Shown: positions 25,986 through 34,227 of the stretch, in pieces | How the letters are laid out: each line of letters begins with the position of its first letter | Numbering within the stretch: position 1 is the first letter of the stretch | Origin: Nitrospiraceae bacterium | GTDB taxonomy: Bacteria; Nitrospirota; Nitrospiria; Nitrospirales; Nitrospiraceae | DNA length: 34,227 nt | NCBI GenBank assembly: GCA_919902665.1 | Contig: CAKKRK010000184.1 | Coordinates: 1 to 34,227, forward strand | Reading direction: 5' to 3' | Position numbers and translations under genes: made by a program | Notes under the pieces: generated by a model | Database searches by the model: none | What the model was told of the DNA's origin: nothing | What the model saw: only the letters and a program-made list of their open reading frames with translations

Positions 25986-27290
25986 ATGCCTACGGTCGTA
26001 GAACCACGCCTTGTTCAACAGATGGAAGGATCCCCTTGGGAAATTGAGGGGTATCTCAAAGTTGGTGGCTATGAGGCCTGGAAGCGCTGTGTCAAAGAGT
26101 TGAAGGCCTCTCAAGTCATTGACGAGCTCAAAAAAGCCGGTCTGCGGGGGCGAGGCGGTGCAGGATTCCCGACGGGAATCAAATGGGACAAGGTGTTGAA
26201 CCATCGAGTTCCTGAACGCTATTTCGTGTGTAATGCTGGGGAGCACGAGCCGGGTACGTTCAAAGATCGCCACTTATTGAAAACGCTGCCGCATCAGTTG
26301 ATCGAAGGCTGTCTGATCGCGTCCCATACGGTCAATGCGAAGGCGTCCTTCATCTATATCAATCATGAATATCTCGAAGAACAGCAGAATCTGAAGAAGG
26401 CCATCGCCCAAGCACGAGAGCGTGGGTTTATCGGGAAGAATGTGCTTGGCAGCGGGATCGATATTGAGCTGGAGATTTTTGACGGCCATGGAAGCTACGT
26501 CGCCGGCGAAGAGACGGCTATGCTCGAGTCGATGCAGGGTCGTCCGGCAATGCCGCGACAGAAGCCCCCATTCTATCCAACCGATTTCGGCCTCTATGGC
26601 AAGCCGACTCTGGTCAATAATGTGGAGACGCTCTGCAACATCCCTCGTATTCTCCATAAGGGTGCCTCGTGGTTTACGCAGGTCGGGACGGAGAAATGTC
26701 CAGGGACCATGATGTTCTCGCTGAGTGGATCGATCAATCGACCAGGTGTGTACGAGATGCCGATGGGCGTGACGATTCGAGATCTGATTGAACAATGCGG
26801 CGGTGGAGTGCCAAACGACCGCAAGATCAAAGCCGTGTTTCCAGGTGGCCCGGCGTTTTCCATGGTGACAGCGGATCAGCTCGATCTGCCCATGGATTTC
26901 GATTCGTTGAAAAAGGCTGGCACGGGGTTAGGATCGGCGGGTGTCATTGTTGTCGATGATGCGACCTGCATGGTGGCTAAGACGCTGCACTTTTCTAATT
27001 TTTTCAAGAACGAGAGTTGTGGTCAATGTCCTCCCTGTCGGATGGGAACCATAAACTTAGCCACGCTGATGACGAAAATTGAAGCGGGACAGGGTACGCA
27101 AAAGGATCTCGATAGTATGTTGCAGCTCTGTGGCTTTGTGAAAGGGACTGGGTACTGCACGCTCGTGACCGGAGCCTCCGTCTTGGTGCAAAGTAGTTTG
27201 AAGCTGTTCCGTCACGAGTATGAAGAGCATATTCGGTTGCAACGGTGTCCCTATCAAGAAGCACCAGCTGGGATTGCTGTGCATTCCTAG
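25986..27290 (+). CDS. nuoF: NuoF-like NADH-binding flavoprotein
   Basis: This 434-residue protein belongs to the 51-kDa subunit family of complex I and NAD-reducing hydrogenases or formate dehydrogenases. The NADH site is GLRGRGGAGFPTGIKW. The FMN region reads CNAGEHEPGTFKDRHLL, where complex I proteins usually have NADESEPGT, a change at the flavin/NADH pocket. GSYVAGEETAMLESMQGRP follows. The 4Fe-4S ligands are in ESCGQCPPCRMG, plus Cys in GTGYCTLV. No nuoE gene is adjacent. A 2Fe-2S ferredoxin starts 8 bp downstream instead. The pair may pass electrons between NAD(H) and ferredoxin rather than build a full complex I. Confidence 0.88.
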   Translation: MPTVVEPRLVQQMEGSPWEIEGYLKVGGYEAWKRCVKELKASQVIDELKKAGLRGRGGAGFPTGIKWDKVLNHRVPERYFVCNAGEHEPGTFKDRHLLKTLPHQLIEGCLIASHTVNAKASFIYINHEYLEEQQNLKKAIAQARERGFIGKNVLGSGIDIELEIFDGHGSYVAGEETAMLESMQGRPAMPRQKPPFYPTDFGLYGKPTLVNNVETLCNIPRILHKGASWFTQVGTEKCPGTMMFSLSGSINRPGVYEMPMGVTIRDLIEQCGGGVPNDRKIKAVFPGGPAFSMVTADQLDLPMDFDSLKKAGTGLGSAGVIVVDDATCMVAKTLHFSNFFKNESCGQCPPCRMGTINLATLMTKIEAGQGTQKDLDSMLQLCGFVKGTGYCTLVTGASVLVQSSLKLFRHEYEEHIRLQRCPYQEAPAGIAVHS

Positions 27291-27298
27291 GAGGGGTC

Positions 27299-27634
27299 AT
27301 GCCGCGGGTGACGTTTCTTCATTCAGACGGACGAAGCGGAGATGTAGAAGAGAACATTTCACTTCTCCAGGCCGCGAAAGAAGTGGGATTTCGATTGAGC
27401 TATGACTGTGGAGGGAATGCCTCCTGCACAACCTGCCGAGTGGAGGTCCAGATGGGGCAGGAGCATCTCTCGGAGATCGATTTTGATGAGCAGGACCTGC
27501 TGGATCGGGAAGCGTTGACGCAGCCATGGCATCGCCTGGCCTGCCAAGCACGTGTCTTGGGGGATGTTGTGGTGCGTGTGCCGGAAGCCAAATGGGAGAA
27601 TCCAACAATAGCCACGTCCGAAGCATGGGGTTGA
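27299..27634 (+). CDS. 2Fe-2S ferredoxin
   Basis: This 111-residue protein has the plant/adrenodoxin-type cluster ligands: Cys in YDCGGNASCTTCRVEV (C-x5-C-x2-C) and the fourth Cys in HRLACQARV. The beta-grasp fold starts PRVTFLHSDG. TAGGAGGGG lies 4 nt before the ATG at 27299, which decides this start over an in-frame upstream frame that overlaps the NuoF-like gene. The 8-bp gap shows an operon with that gene and makes it the likely electron partner. Its stop codon lies inside the -35 box proposed for erpA. Confidence 0.88.
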   Translation: MPRVTFLHSDGRSGDVEENISLLQAAKEVGFRLSYDCGGNASCTTCRVEVQMGQEHLSEIDFDEQDLLDREALTQPWHRLACQARVLGDVVVRVPEAKWENPTIATSEAWG

Positions 27635-27686
27635 TATTCGAGCAAGAGGTGTTAGACTATCACACTAGCTCACGGTGGTGAGCTAG
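27631..27686 (+). promoter_or_regulatory. putative erpA promoter with palindromic operator
   Basis: TTGATA (27631-27636) and TAGACT (27653-27658) are 16 bp apart. A perfect inverted repeat CTAGCTCAC-GGTG-GTGAGCTAG (27665-27686) sits exactly at the expected transcription start. It lacks a T-run, so an operator is more likely than a terminator. Confidence 0.45.
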
Positions 27687-27710
27687 ATCGATCTATAGAG
27701 GAGGAAGCCA

Positions 27711-28031
27711 ATGGTTACGATTACAAAGGTTGCGGAACAGAAGATACGGGAGCTGATGACCGAAGAGAAGGACGTCGTTGGACTGCGGGTGTATGTCCGT
27801 GGTGGTGGGTGCAATGGCTACCAGTACGGCATGGCCTTCGAGTCCAAAATGGCTGAGGATGACACCGTCATCGAGATGGGTGATGTGAAGGTCATTATGG
27901 ATTCTCAGAGCGCGCCGATGCTTCAAGGTGCGGAAGTGGACTATGTGGATAGCGTGCAGGGTTCTGGCTTTTCGATCAAGAATCCTCAGGCCAAAACGAC
28001 GTGCGGCTGCGGCAGCTCGTTTAGCGCATAA
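27711..28031 (+). CDS. erpA: iron-sulfur cluster carrier/insertion protein (ErpA/IscA family)
   Basis: This 106-residue A-type carrier hands Fe-S clusters to target proteins. The three conserved cysteines are present: one in RGGGCNGYQYGMAFE and two in the C-terminal TCGCGSSFS. The CGCGSSFS tail is typical of ErpA. GAGGAGGAAG precedes the ATG. Its neighbours, the NuoF-like protein and ferredoxin, both need clusters. The putative operator before the gene suggests its own control. A strong terminator follows. Confidence 0.9.
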   Translation: MVTITKVAEQKIRELMTEEKDVVGLRVYVRGGGCNGYQYGMAFESKMAEDDTVIEMGDVKVIMDSQSAPMLQGAEVDYVDSVQGSGFSIKNPQAKTTCGCGSSFSA

Positions 28032-28066
28032 ACATCCTCGTGAGAATGCCGAGCATTGGACCTTTC

Positions 28067-28106
28067 AGCAAGGACCGCTCGTACCCCGAGCGGTCCTTGC
28101 TATTTA
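28067..28106 (+). terminator. intrinsic terminator after erpA
   Basis: A 15-bp perfect stem, AGCAAGGACCGCTCG (28067-28081) and its complement (28087-28101), has a 5-nt loop. The T-rich tail (ATTTA) is weak. Confidence 0.75.
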
Positions 28107-28133
28107 TGCCGTTCACCAGAGACACATGCTGGA

Positions 28134-28538
28134 ATGTCGCAGGTACAGGTAACGAGGCGCTATCGATTTTGCGCCGCCCACAGGCTTCACACTGATCAGC
28201 TCTCGCATGAGGAGAATTGGGCTGCGTTTGGAAAGTGTAATAATCCGAATGGTCATGGGCACAATTACGTCGTGCTGGTTACGATCAAAACCGGAGGAGC
28301 ACAAGAGACGTGGGACCTAAACGACCTTGACCAGCTGGTTCACGAGAGGATTGTTGATCGGTTCGATCATCGCGACCTCAATAGCGACCCGGCGCTGGCA
28401 GGACTCACGACCACCGGGGAGAATATCGTCAAATTGATCTGGGACATTTTGGCGCCCCAATTGCCTGTGGGGTGTCTGCATAAAGTAGGTGTCATCGAGA
28501 CGAGAGACAACTACTTCGAGTATGCGGGCGTCGCCTGA
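28134..28538 (+). CDS. queD: 6-pyruvoyl-tetrahydropterin synthase / QueD family protein
   Basis: This 134-residue enzyme acts on dihydroneopterin triphosphate. It starts [13 protein letters not shown]. The active region is [14 protein letters not shown], with the catalytic Cys and two zinc-binding His. The third zinc His is in AAHRL. FDHRDLN supplies the Asp-His pair and VIETRDN the substrate-binding Glu. The Cys-x5-HGHNY spacing matches animal PTPS, whereas E. coli QueD has Cys-x3-HGHS. So it may make 6-pyruvoyl-tetrahydropterin, although automatic annotation would say QueD. The start at 28134 avoids the upstream terminator. folE follows after 17 bp and makes its substrate. Confidence 0.85.
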   Translation: MSQVQVTRRYRFCAAHRLHTDQLSHEENWAAFGKCNNPNGHGHNYVVLVTIKTGGAQETWDLNDLDQLVHERIVDRFDHRDLNSDPALAGLTTTGENIVKLIWDILAPQLPVGCLHKVGVIETRDNYFEYAGVA

Positions 28539-28555
28539 AACGACGAGGGAACGGA

Positions 28556-29203
28556 GTGAGGAAACAACGGAAGAGAGAGAAAGGACGAGAACCAGTTGAG
28601 GATACCAGCGGGAGCGGGAAGCCGGCGGACTTACCGGTACTCCAGTCGCTGGTCACCGAAATGCTTCTCGCCCTTGGGGAAAGACCGGGACGCAACGGTT
28701 TGCTGAAAACGCCAGAACGCGTGGCCAAAGCACTGGCGTTTATGACGCAGGGCTATCAGCGTGACATCGACCACCTGTTGAACGGTGCACTCTTTCCGAT
28801 CGAATATGACGAGATGGTCATCGTCAAGGACATCGATTTCTTCAGTATGTGCGAGCATCACTTACTGCCATTTTTTGGACGAGTCCATGTCGGGTACCTG
28901 CCCAATAAGAAAGTCGTGGGTTTGAGCAAAATTCCACGGATTGTCGATACCTTCGCGAGGCGTCTGCAAGTTCAAGAACGGTTGACCGTGCAGATCGCCG
29001 AAACCATCAGCACCAAGCTAAACGCTCATGGGGTCGGAGTCGTTGTCGAAGCACGGCACCTCTGCATGATGATGCGCGGGGTGGAAAAACAGAACACGCT
29101 CGCCGTCACCAGCTCCATGTTAGGAGTATTTCGCAGTCAAGCACAGACTCGCGTGGAATTTCTGAAATTGATTCGCCGCGGCAGTGTCGGCGATCCGGAC
29201 TGA
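28556..29203 (+). CDS. folE: GTP cyclohydrolase I
   Basis: FolE converts GTP to 7,8-dihydroneopterin triphosphate, the first step to folate, queuosine precursors and biopterin. The 215-residue protein has [19 protein letters not shown]. The zinc site is [17 protein letters not shown], with Cys and His ligands, plus Cys in [16 protein letters not shown]. The basic first 25 residues are an extension. The start is GTG, with GAGGGA 6 nt before it. It follows the PTPS/QueD-like gene by 17 bp, so the two consecutive enzymes are co-expressed. Confidence 0.95.
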   Translation: MRKQRKREKGREPVEDTSGSGKPADLPVLQSLVTEMLLALGERPGRNGLLKTPERVAKALAFMTQGYQRDIDHLLNGALFPIEYDEMVIVKDIDFFSMCEHHLLPFFGRVHVGYLPNKKVVGLSKIPRIVDTFARRLQVQERLTVQIAETISTKLNAHGVGVVVEARHLCMMMRGVEKQNTLAVTSSMLGVFRSQAQTRVEFLKLIRRGSVGDPD

Positions 29204-29239
29204 TCCCAGGATATACGCCTCCCTCATTGCCGACCGCAG

Positions 29240-30067
29240 TTATCTCGTCTCATTTCCAATAAACTCGCGTACAGCATTGTTGAAGATGTCCGGCTTTTCC
29301 AGGTTCGAAAGATGGGCGGCGGCCGGAATGATGGTCAAGCGGGCATTGGGAATCTGATCTGCCATGAGTTTGGCGTCGGACGGTGGAGTGGGAAGGTCCA
29401 GTTCACCGACGATGATCTGGGTGGGACACGTGATGTGTTTCAAGAGTGTGATGGAATCAGGCCGTTCAGCCATTGCCATCAAGTCTCCCGCGATGCCGCT
29501 GATCTGATTGCCTTCGATCATTGCACGTACGTGTCGGACGAGCTCCGGCTTCGTCTGGACTGTCGCGGGGCTCAGCAATTTTGGGATCATGATGTCGGCA
29601 ATGGCCGATGGTCCTTTCTGATAGGCCGTCTGCGCCATCTGAAACCGCGCTTGTTTCCCTTCTTCCGTATCAGCCTGCGCTCTTGTATCAGCAAGTACCA
29701 AGCCTTTTACGCGATCTGCATACTTTCGGTAGAGAGCAAATAGGATATAGCCGCCCATGGACAGTCCGACGAAAACCGCCTCCCGGATCGAGAGGTGATC
29801 AAGTACCCCGATCACATCATCGGCGGCGTGGTCTAGTGTATACCGCCAGAGTGGCGCGTCGGATTCTCCATGCCCGCGCAAGTCAATCGTCACGACTCGA
29901 AACTGTGACGAAAACGCTTTCTCCTGCTCAGCCCACATCGTTCGGTTAAGCGGAAAAGCATGGCAAAAGACGATGGGAAGGCCAGAGCCCCGATCGTTAT
30001 AAGCAAGGGTAATACCGTTGACCTGGGTGTGCACGGTGCGCTCCGTAAGTTGCGGTGTTCGTACCAT
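29240..30067 (-). CDS. alpha/beta-hydrolase
   Basis: This 275-residue cytosolic protein has the alpha/beta-hydrolase fold. The nucleophile Ser is in FVGLSMGGYILF. The acid is Asp in IIVGELDLPTPP, and the catalytic His is in PAAAHLSNLEKP. The oxyanion region is VFCHAFPLNRTMW, and DLRGHGESD is also present. The pattern resembles 3-oxoadipate enol-lactonase and related esterases, but no pathway genes are nearby, so the substrate stays open. It is divergent from rarA. Confidence 0.88.
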   Translation of the reverse strand: MVRTPQLTERTVHTQVNGITLAYNDRGSGLPIVFCHAFPLNRTMWAEQEKAFSSQFRVVTIDLRGHGESDAPLWRYTLDHAADDVIGVLDHLSIREAVFVGLSMGGYILFALYRKYADRVKGLVLADTRAQADTEEGKQARFQMAQTAYQKGPSAIADIMIPKLLSPATVQTKPELVRHVRAMIEGNQISGIAGDLMAMAERPDSITLLKHITCPTQIIVGELDLPTPPSDAKLMADQIPNARLTIIPAAAHLSNLEKPDIFNNAVREFIGNETR

Positions 30068-30147
30068 CGGCTGCCTGCAGGGTCAAGAGGCCATTTGCGA
30101 TCATCCAGCACGGCGTATACAATTCCTGCTCTTTACTGAGGAGGAAC

Positions 30148-31443
30148 ATGACTCGTTCTCGTGATCCGGCTCCTGATTTATTCACGCCTCCAGATCGTGA
30201 AGACACCGTCGAGGCTCCGCTTGCCGAGCGTATGCGGCCACGTGTGTTTTCGGATTTCGTGGGACAAGACGACATCACGGCATCAGATCGGCCGCTTCGG
30301 CGGGCCATCGAGGCCGACCAGCTCTCGTCCGTAATCTTTTGGGGGCCGCCCGGTTCTGGGAAGACAACGCTGGCCCATCTGATTGCCCGCCATACGAAGG
30401 CGCAGTTTATTCCGTTTTCGGCCGTGACCAGCGGCGTGCCAGAGTTGCGCACGATCATCAAGGCAGCTGACCAACGCCGAGGGATCAATGGGCAGCGGAC
30501 CATCTTATTCGTCGATGAAATTCACCGCTTCAACAAGGCACAGCAAGACGCATTTCTTCCGCATGTCGAGCGAGGCACTATCATTCTCGTCGGCGCGACC
30601 ACGGAGAATCCTTCCTTCGAAGTGATCAGCCCACTCTTGTCCCGTTCGCTGGTCGTCGTGCTCAAACCGCTTACCGAGGACGCGTTAGGTCAGATTCTTG
30701 ATCGCGCGCTTGCCGATGTTGAATTTGGGCTGGGGAAATGGGAAGCGCGCTTCTTACCGGAGGCACGCCAACGAATGATTTCGTTCGGCAATGGCGATGC
30801 GAGGGCGCTGCTCACATCGTTGGAATTTGTGGTGACGCAAGCGCCGGCAAGACCAGATAACGCGCGCGTGATTGATGACGCGATATTGGAAGCGGCACTG
30901 GGCACCAAGGCCCTGCGCTATGATAAGTCAGGCGAAGAACACTACAACGTCATTTCGGCCTACATTAAAAGCCTGCGAGATTCTGATCCAAATGGGGCGC
31001 TGTACTGGCTAGCCAGGATGCTGGATGCCGGCGAAGATCCAAAATTCATCGCTCGACGTATGGTGATCTTTGCCTCAGAGGATATCGGCAATGCTGATCC
31101 CATCGCCCTTCTCATTGCCACATCGGTGGCACAAGCTGTCCAGTTCGTAGGGCTTCCCGAGGCGCAGATCAACCTGGCACAAGGGACCACCTACTTGGCT
31201 TCGCGGCCCAAAGACAATGCGTCTTACGTCGGTCTATTGGAAGCGCTCAAGGATGCCAAGACCTATGGCAATCTGGGGGTCCCGCTCCATCTCCGGAACG
31301 CGGTAACTTCTCTGATGAGAGATCTAGGCTATGGAGCCGACTACCGCTATGTCCACGACGACCCGTCAGCGAAAACGGAACAAACCCACCTCCCACTACC
31401 ACTCAAAGATCGACGGTACTACCGCCCAAAGCCTCTAAAATAG
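30148..31443 (+). CDS. rarA: replication-associated recombination protein RarA (AAA+ ATPase)
   Basis: RarA/MgsA acts at stalled forks and is related to clamp-loader ATPases. The 431-residue protein has Walker [10 protein letters not shown] and Walker [12 protein letters not shown]. Sensor 1 is [10 protein letters not shown], and ALLTSLEF follows. The C-terminal oligomerisation part includes [20 protein letters not shown] and [24 protein letters not shown] sits 2-3 nt before the ATG at 30148. The frame extends upstream but overlaps the divergent hydrolase. Length and motifs are normal. Confidence 0.94.
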   Translation: MTRSRDPAPDLFTPPDREDTVEAPLAERMRPRVFSDFVGQDDITASDRPLRRAIEADQLSSVIFWGPPGSGKTTLAHLIARHTKAQFIPFSAVTSGVPELRTIIKAADQRRGINGQRTILFVDEIHRFNKAQQDAFLPHVERGTIILVGATTENPSFEVISPLLSRSLVVVLKPLTEDALGQILDRALADVEFGLGKWEARFLPEARQRMISFGNGDARALLTSLEFVVTQAPARPDNARVIDDAILEAALGTKALRYDKSGEEHYNVISAYIKSLRDSDPNGALYWLARMLDAGEDPKFIARRMVIFASEDIGNADPIALLIATSVAQAVQFVGLPEAQINLAQGTTYLASRPKDNASYVGLLEALKDAKTYGNLGVPLHLRNAVTSLMRDLGYGADYRYVHDDPSAKTEQTHLPLPLKDRRYYRPKPLK

Positions 31444-31458
31444 GGCCGATTGTCCTGG

Positions 31459-31486
31459 TTTACATTCTTGTCTAATCGGTTATACT
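31459..31486 (+). promoter_or_regulatory. promoter directly before the PilZ gene
   Basis: TTTACA (31459-31464), a 16-bp spacer and TATACT (31481-31486). The expected start of transcription (about 31493) coincides with the start codon at 31494. Confidence 0.6.
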
Positions 31487-31493
31487 TAGAGCA

Positions 31494-31886
31494 ATGAAGC
31501 GAGGGGAAGGAAGACCATCGGCCAGCGTGGTTGCACTGAGTGAGCGGAGGAAACTTGTCCGAGCCACTTTAGTCGGTTCTGCCTTGGTATCGCCGAAGAA
31601 AGGCGGGCGTGCCTGCACCGCAGTCCTGGATAATGTCAACAAGATCGGGGCCGGACTTCACATTAAAGATCGATTCCCATCAAACGAGAAAGTTACAGTC
31701 TCGCTTGCCTTCCTCGATTCTGATCGAGTTGAACAACAGGAAAGACTCGATGGGACTGTCGCCTGGGTCAGGCCCTGGGAAAAGAAAGGATTCTTGATTG
31801 GCGTCGTCTGGGATGAATTGGTGACGAAAGAGAAGAACCGTTGGCTGTACTACTATCTGGAAGAAACACTGAAAGCCTCTGTCTGA
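31494..31886 (+). CDS. PilZ-domain protein (possible c-di-GMP receptor)
   Basis: This 130-residue protein shows the PilZ pattern. An arginine-rich start SERRKLVRATL is followed after about 30 residues by the strand DNVNKIGAGLHI, matching the loose D/N-x-S-x-x-G motif though the Ser is replaced. Then comes LDGTVAWVRPWEKKGFLIGV. The missing Ser weakens the case for c-di-GMP binding. No Shine-Dalgarno precedes the ATG, and the promoter places the transcript start at or next to the ATG, so the mRNA may be leaderless. It stands alone between rarA and the convergent ABC-F gene. Confidence 0.75.
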   Translation: MKRGEGRPSASVVALSERRKLVRATLVGSALVSPKKGGRACTAVLDNVNKIGAGLHIKDRFPSNEKVTVSLAFLDSDRVEQQERLDGTVAWVRPWEKKGFLIGVVWDELVTKEKNRWLYYYLEETLKASV

Positions 31887-31955
31887 GATTCTTGTCCTCA
31901 ACGTCGTGAGCCATCGACAGTCAGCACACCAAATCTACGGTGTGGATGAGCTGCA

Positions 31956-33797
31956 CTAACCCATCGACACGAGCTGTTGCTTCACATTCTCAAGTTCTGC
32001 CGACAGGGATTCCCATCGGGTGGTCAGTCGCGCAAGCTCGCCCTTCCACTCCGCCTGTTCGTGATGCAGCAGGTTCCACCGGTCGAACTGTTCATAGAGC
32101 TTCGGATCGGCCAATTCCGCCTCGCGGGCCTTGATCTTCTCTTCCGCCTCGCTAATCTCTGTTTCGGCTCGCACCACCTGCTTCTCCAATCGCGCCTGCG
32201 TCTTGGTGAGATCACGCCGCTCTCCACCGCGCCCTTTGGTCTGTACTTGCTGTTCCATTGCCCGAGTAGGGCCTGAAGAGGAGCGAGGCGATGCTCGTTC
32301 GAGCTCTTCGCTCGTTCCTTTAATGGACTCAAACTCTTGGGCCTTCTTCCATAAATAATACTCGTAGTCACCGATGAAGTTCCGTGCCTGTCCCTCTTCA
32401 ATCTCAACGACCCGAGTGGCGATGCGTGCCAAAAATGTTGGGTCATGGGAAATGAAGATGATGGTCCCGGGGAATTGAGCCAATGCGTCTGTGAGCATAT
32501 CCACAGAGGCTGGGTCCAAATGGTTCGTCGGCTCATCGAGCAGCAAGGTATTGGCGGGCTCGACCAGCATGCGGGCTAAGGCCACGCGGTTTCGCTCACC
32601 ACCGCTCAACGCCTTGATCAGTTTTTTCTGATCGTCGCCGGAAAACAAGAAGGCGCCGGCGATGCCGCGCAGGAAATTCATTTCAGCATGGCTGGTGACT
32701 TCTTCCAGCGACTCGAGAATCGAGTGCTCAGGGTTCAAGGTTTCCGCCTGATGCTGGGCGAAGTAGTGCAACGTCACGCCGTGTCCAACGTTCCTGGTGC
32801 CGGTATCGGAAGGGAGAACGCCAGCGAGCATCTTCAAGAGAGTACTCTTTCCGGCTCCGTTCTCACCGACCAGTGCGATGCGTTGGCCACGCTCAACGGA
32901 AAAGTCGAGGGTTTTGTAGACGACCTTTTCACCGTAGCGCTTACTGGCTCCAGCGAGGTCCAATACCTGGCGTCCGCTGCTTGACGGAAGCGGAAACCGG
33001 AACTTCACGCGCTTCGGATCTCGCTGTATTTCGATCCGTTTGACCTTATCGAGCTGCTTGATGCGTGATTGGACTTGACTGGCCTTGTTGGCCTGATACC
33101 GGAAGCGATCAACAAATTGTTGAACCCGAGCGACCTCTTTGGATTGGCGAGCCGCAGAGGCCTGGAGTTGAGCATCTTTTTCGGCTTTCAGTTTGCAGAA
33201 GAGCGAATAGTTGCCACGGTACTCCTCGATCTTATGGTGCCGGAGTTCCCAGACGTGCGTGACGACGCGATCTAAAAACGCCGTGTCGTGGCTAATGATC
33301 AGCAGCGTCATACCGGACTGCAACAAAAACTGCTCGAACCAGCGCTGAGTCGGCTTATCCAAATGGTTGGTTGGTTCGTCCAGCATGAGCACGTCGGGAT
33401 TGGACAAGAGCAGATGTCCCAACGCGACCCGCATCCGATAGCCTCCAGACAGTTTCTCGACGGGGCGATTAAAATCAACCTCCGTAAACCCCAAGCCCAT
33501 CAGGATGCGCTCCGCCTCGTGCTCAGGGTACTCATCGCGATGTGTGGCATCGAGGACCGTCTTACCCGTAATCGTTTCCAGTTCCTGAGGGAGGTAGCCG
33601 ATCCGAAGGCGAGGCCGCTTGCGGACCGAGCCTTCGTCCGGCGACTCTTCACCAAGGACCATGCGAAAGAGCGTCGTTTTCCCAGCGCCGTTCGGTCCGA
33701 CCAAGCCAACTCGTGAACTTGGGCGAAGATGCGCAGAGGCTTCAGCGAGCAGCACTTTGGTAGAGTATTGTTTGCTTACGGATTCAATTTGAAGCAT
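31956..33797 (-). CDS. ABC-F family ATP-binding protein
   Basis: This 613-residue protein has two ABC ATPase domains and no membrane part, as in translation-factor-like ABC-F proteins (Uup/YheS/EttA group). Domain 1 has GLVGPNGAGKTTL, LSGGYRMRVALG and LMLDEPTNHLD. Domain 2 has ALVGENGAGKSTLL, LSGGERNRVALARML and LLLDEPTNHLD. The inter-domain linker (about 225-290) is rich in Lys/Arg and Gln and contacts the ribosome in known members. The C-terminus (about 530-613) is a coiled coil, typical of Uup. The ATG at 33797 has GGAAGG 9 nt upstream. An in-frame GTG at 33803 is the alternative. It converges with the PilZ gene. The CACACC/GGTGTG stem at 31925-31944 lies between them. Confidence 0.92.
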   Translation of the reverse strand: MLQIESVSKQYSTKVLLAEASAHLRPSSRVGLVGPNGAGKTTLFRMVLGEESPDEGSVRKRPRLRIGYLPQELETITGKTVLDATHRDEYPEHEAERILMGLGFTEVDFNRPVEKLSGGYRMRVALGHLLLSNPDVLMLDEPTNHLDKPTQRWFEQFLLQSGMTLLIISHDTAFLDRVVTHVWELRHHKIEEYRGNYSLFCKLKAEKDAQLQASAARQSKEVARVQQFVDRFRYQANKASQVQSRIKQLDKVKRIEIQRDPKRVKFRFPLPSSSGRQVLDLAGASKRYGEKVVYKTLDFSVERGQRIALVGENGAGKSTLLKMLAGVLPSDTGTRNVGHGVTLHYFAQHQAETLNPEHSILESLEEVTSHAEMNFLRGIAGAFLFSGDDQKKLIKALSGGERNRVALARMLVEPANTLLLDEPTNHLDPASVDMLTDALAQFPGTIIFISHDPTFLARIATRVVEIEEGQARNFIGDYEYYLWKKAQEFESIKGTSEELERASPRSSSGPTRAMEQQVQTKGRGGERRDLTKTQARLEKQVVRAETEISEAEEKIKAREAELADPKLYEQFDRWNLLHHEQAEWKGELARLTTRWESLSAELENVKQQLVSMG

Positions 33798-33992
33798 GGG
33801 CACAAACCTTCCGTGTGAACATAAATGGATGGATCAGTTAGACCGACCGTGTTGACGTGAGCAACTAGGAGGTTGGAAGACGAGAGAGCTTGAAGTTGAT
33901 GAACTGCAGCGACGGTCTCAGAAAGCTCGATAGTCGAGTGGTAGTAAGCATAGTGTGGAGATCACGACCACCGGCGCATGGGCAGTGATGTT
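33798..33992. other. spacer between ABC-F gene and tRNA-Ala
   Basis: No supported gene, repeat or terminator is seen in these 195 bp. They must hold the 3' end of the tRNA transcript and the ABC-F promoter, neither of which is clear. Confidence 0.3.
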
Positions 33993-34068
33993 TGGTGGAG
34001 CTGGCCGGGATTGAACCGGCGACCTCGTGAATGCCATTCACGCGCGCTCCCAACTGCGCTACAGCCCC
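33993..34068 (-). tRNA. tRNA-Ala(GGC)
   Basis: The 76-nt minus-strand gene folds as a cloverleaf. The acceptor stem GGGGCTG pairs with CAGCTCC (one G-T). The anticodon arm CGTGA-ATGGCAT-TCACG gives anticodon GGC, and the T loop TTCAATC is present. The 3' CCA is encoded. No other tRNA gene is adjacent. Confidence 0.95.
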
Positions 34069-34193
34069 ACTCTGGGAGATTTAGAGATCGAAATTACTAT
34101 GGAAATTGAGGCGTTGAAACAATTCTTCGTATGCTAACACGCAGCTTAGAGCCAGTCAACCGACCAGTGGTTGCCTGTAGCTAGCACATCATC

Positions 34194-34227
34194 TGTCCGG
34201 TTTTTGTAGCACGTGAAGTGTCCGGTT
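34194..34227. repeat. 9-bp direct repeat TGTCCGGTT at the window edge
   Basis: TGTCCGGTT lies at 34194-34202 and 34219-34227, 25 bp apart. Repeated TG-starting motifs like this occur at ends of insertion sequences, so another mobile element may begin here. The rest lies outside the window. Confidence 0.4.

Overview
The window looks like a chromosomal replication-origin region from a Gram-negative bacterium of the Nitrospirota, probably the genus Nitrospira. That placement is an inference from the gene families and their order (dnaA-dnaN-gyrB-gyrA with no recF, DciA, a DsrEFH-like trio, a NuoF/ferredoxin pair, a large von Willebrand A protein). No marker gene in the window proves it.

Left edge (1-4253). 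An IS3-family element with a 4-bp target duplication sits inside a small membrane-protein gene. Removing the element and one duplication copy in silico restores an open frame that runs off the window start. Next come a TPR protein and a two-domain ThyX-like protein, read leftwards as one unit. The ThyX gene has its own promoter, back to back with the hisS promoter.

Origin region (4254-16172). hisS is followed by three small DsrE/DsrF/DsrH (TusDCB)-like genes in an AT-rich stretch. A 330-bp gene-free region then carries DnaA boxes and direct repeats and is probably oriC. dnaA, dnaN, gyrB and gyrA follow, then a one-pass membrane protein that overlaps tail to tail with a DciA-like gene, and smpB.

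Signalling region (16173-20486, read leftwards). A ferredoxin-thioredoxin-reductase-like protein, a secreted protein, an OmpR-type response regulator and its histidine kinase are followed by two micro-genes of 26 and 27 codons. Each micro-gene encodes one hydrophobic helix. Each is preceded at the same distance by the same palindrome (core TGAAGAATTCTTCA), two further conserved blocks and a -10 box. The palindrome has the geometry of CusR/CopR-type operators, so I infer that the neighbouring two-component system controls the micro-genes. This is the most novel feature of the window.

Right half (20586-34227). This part holds a 999-residue protein with helical repeats, HEAGH and a von Willebrand A domain, and a small conserved unknown protein. 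Metabolic genes follow: malate dehydrogenase, a PuuD-type membrane domain, a NuoF-like flavoprotein with a 2Fe-2S ferredoxin, ErpA, a PTPS-like enzyme next to FolE, and an alpha/beta hydrolase. Then come RarA, a PilZ protein that may be leaderless, an ABC-F ATPase and tRNA-Ala(GGC). The window ends in a repeated 9-mer that may be the edge of another mobile element.
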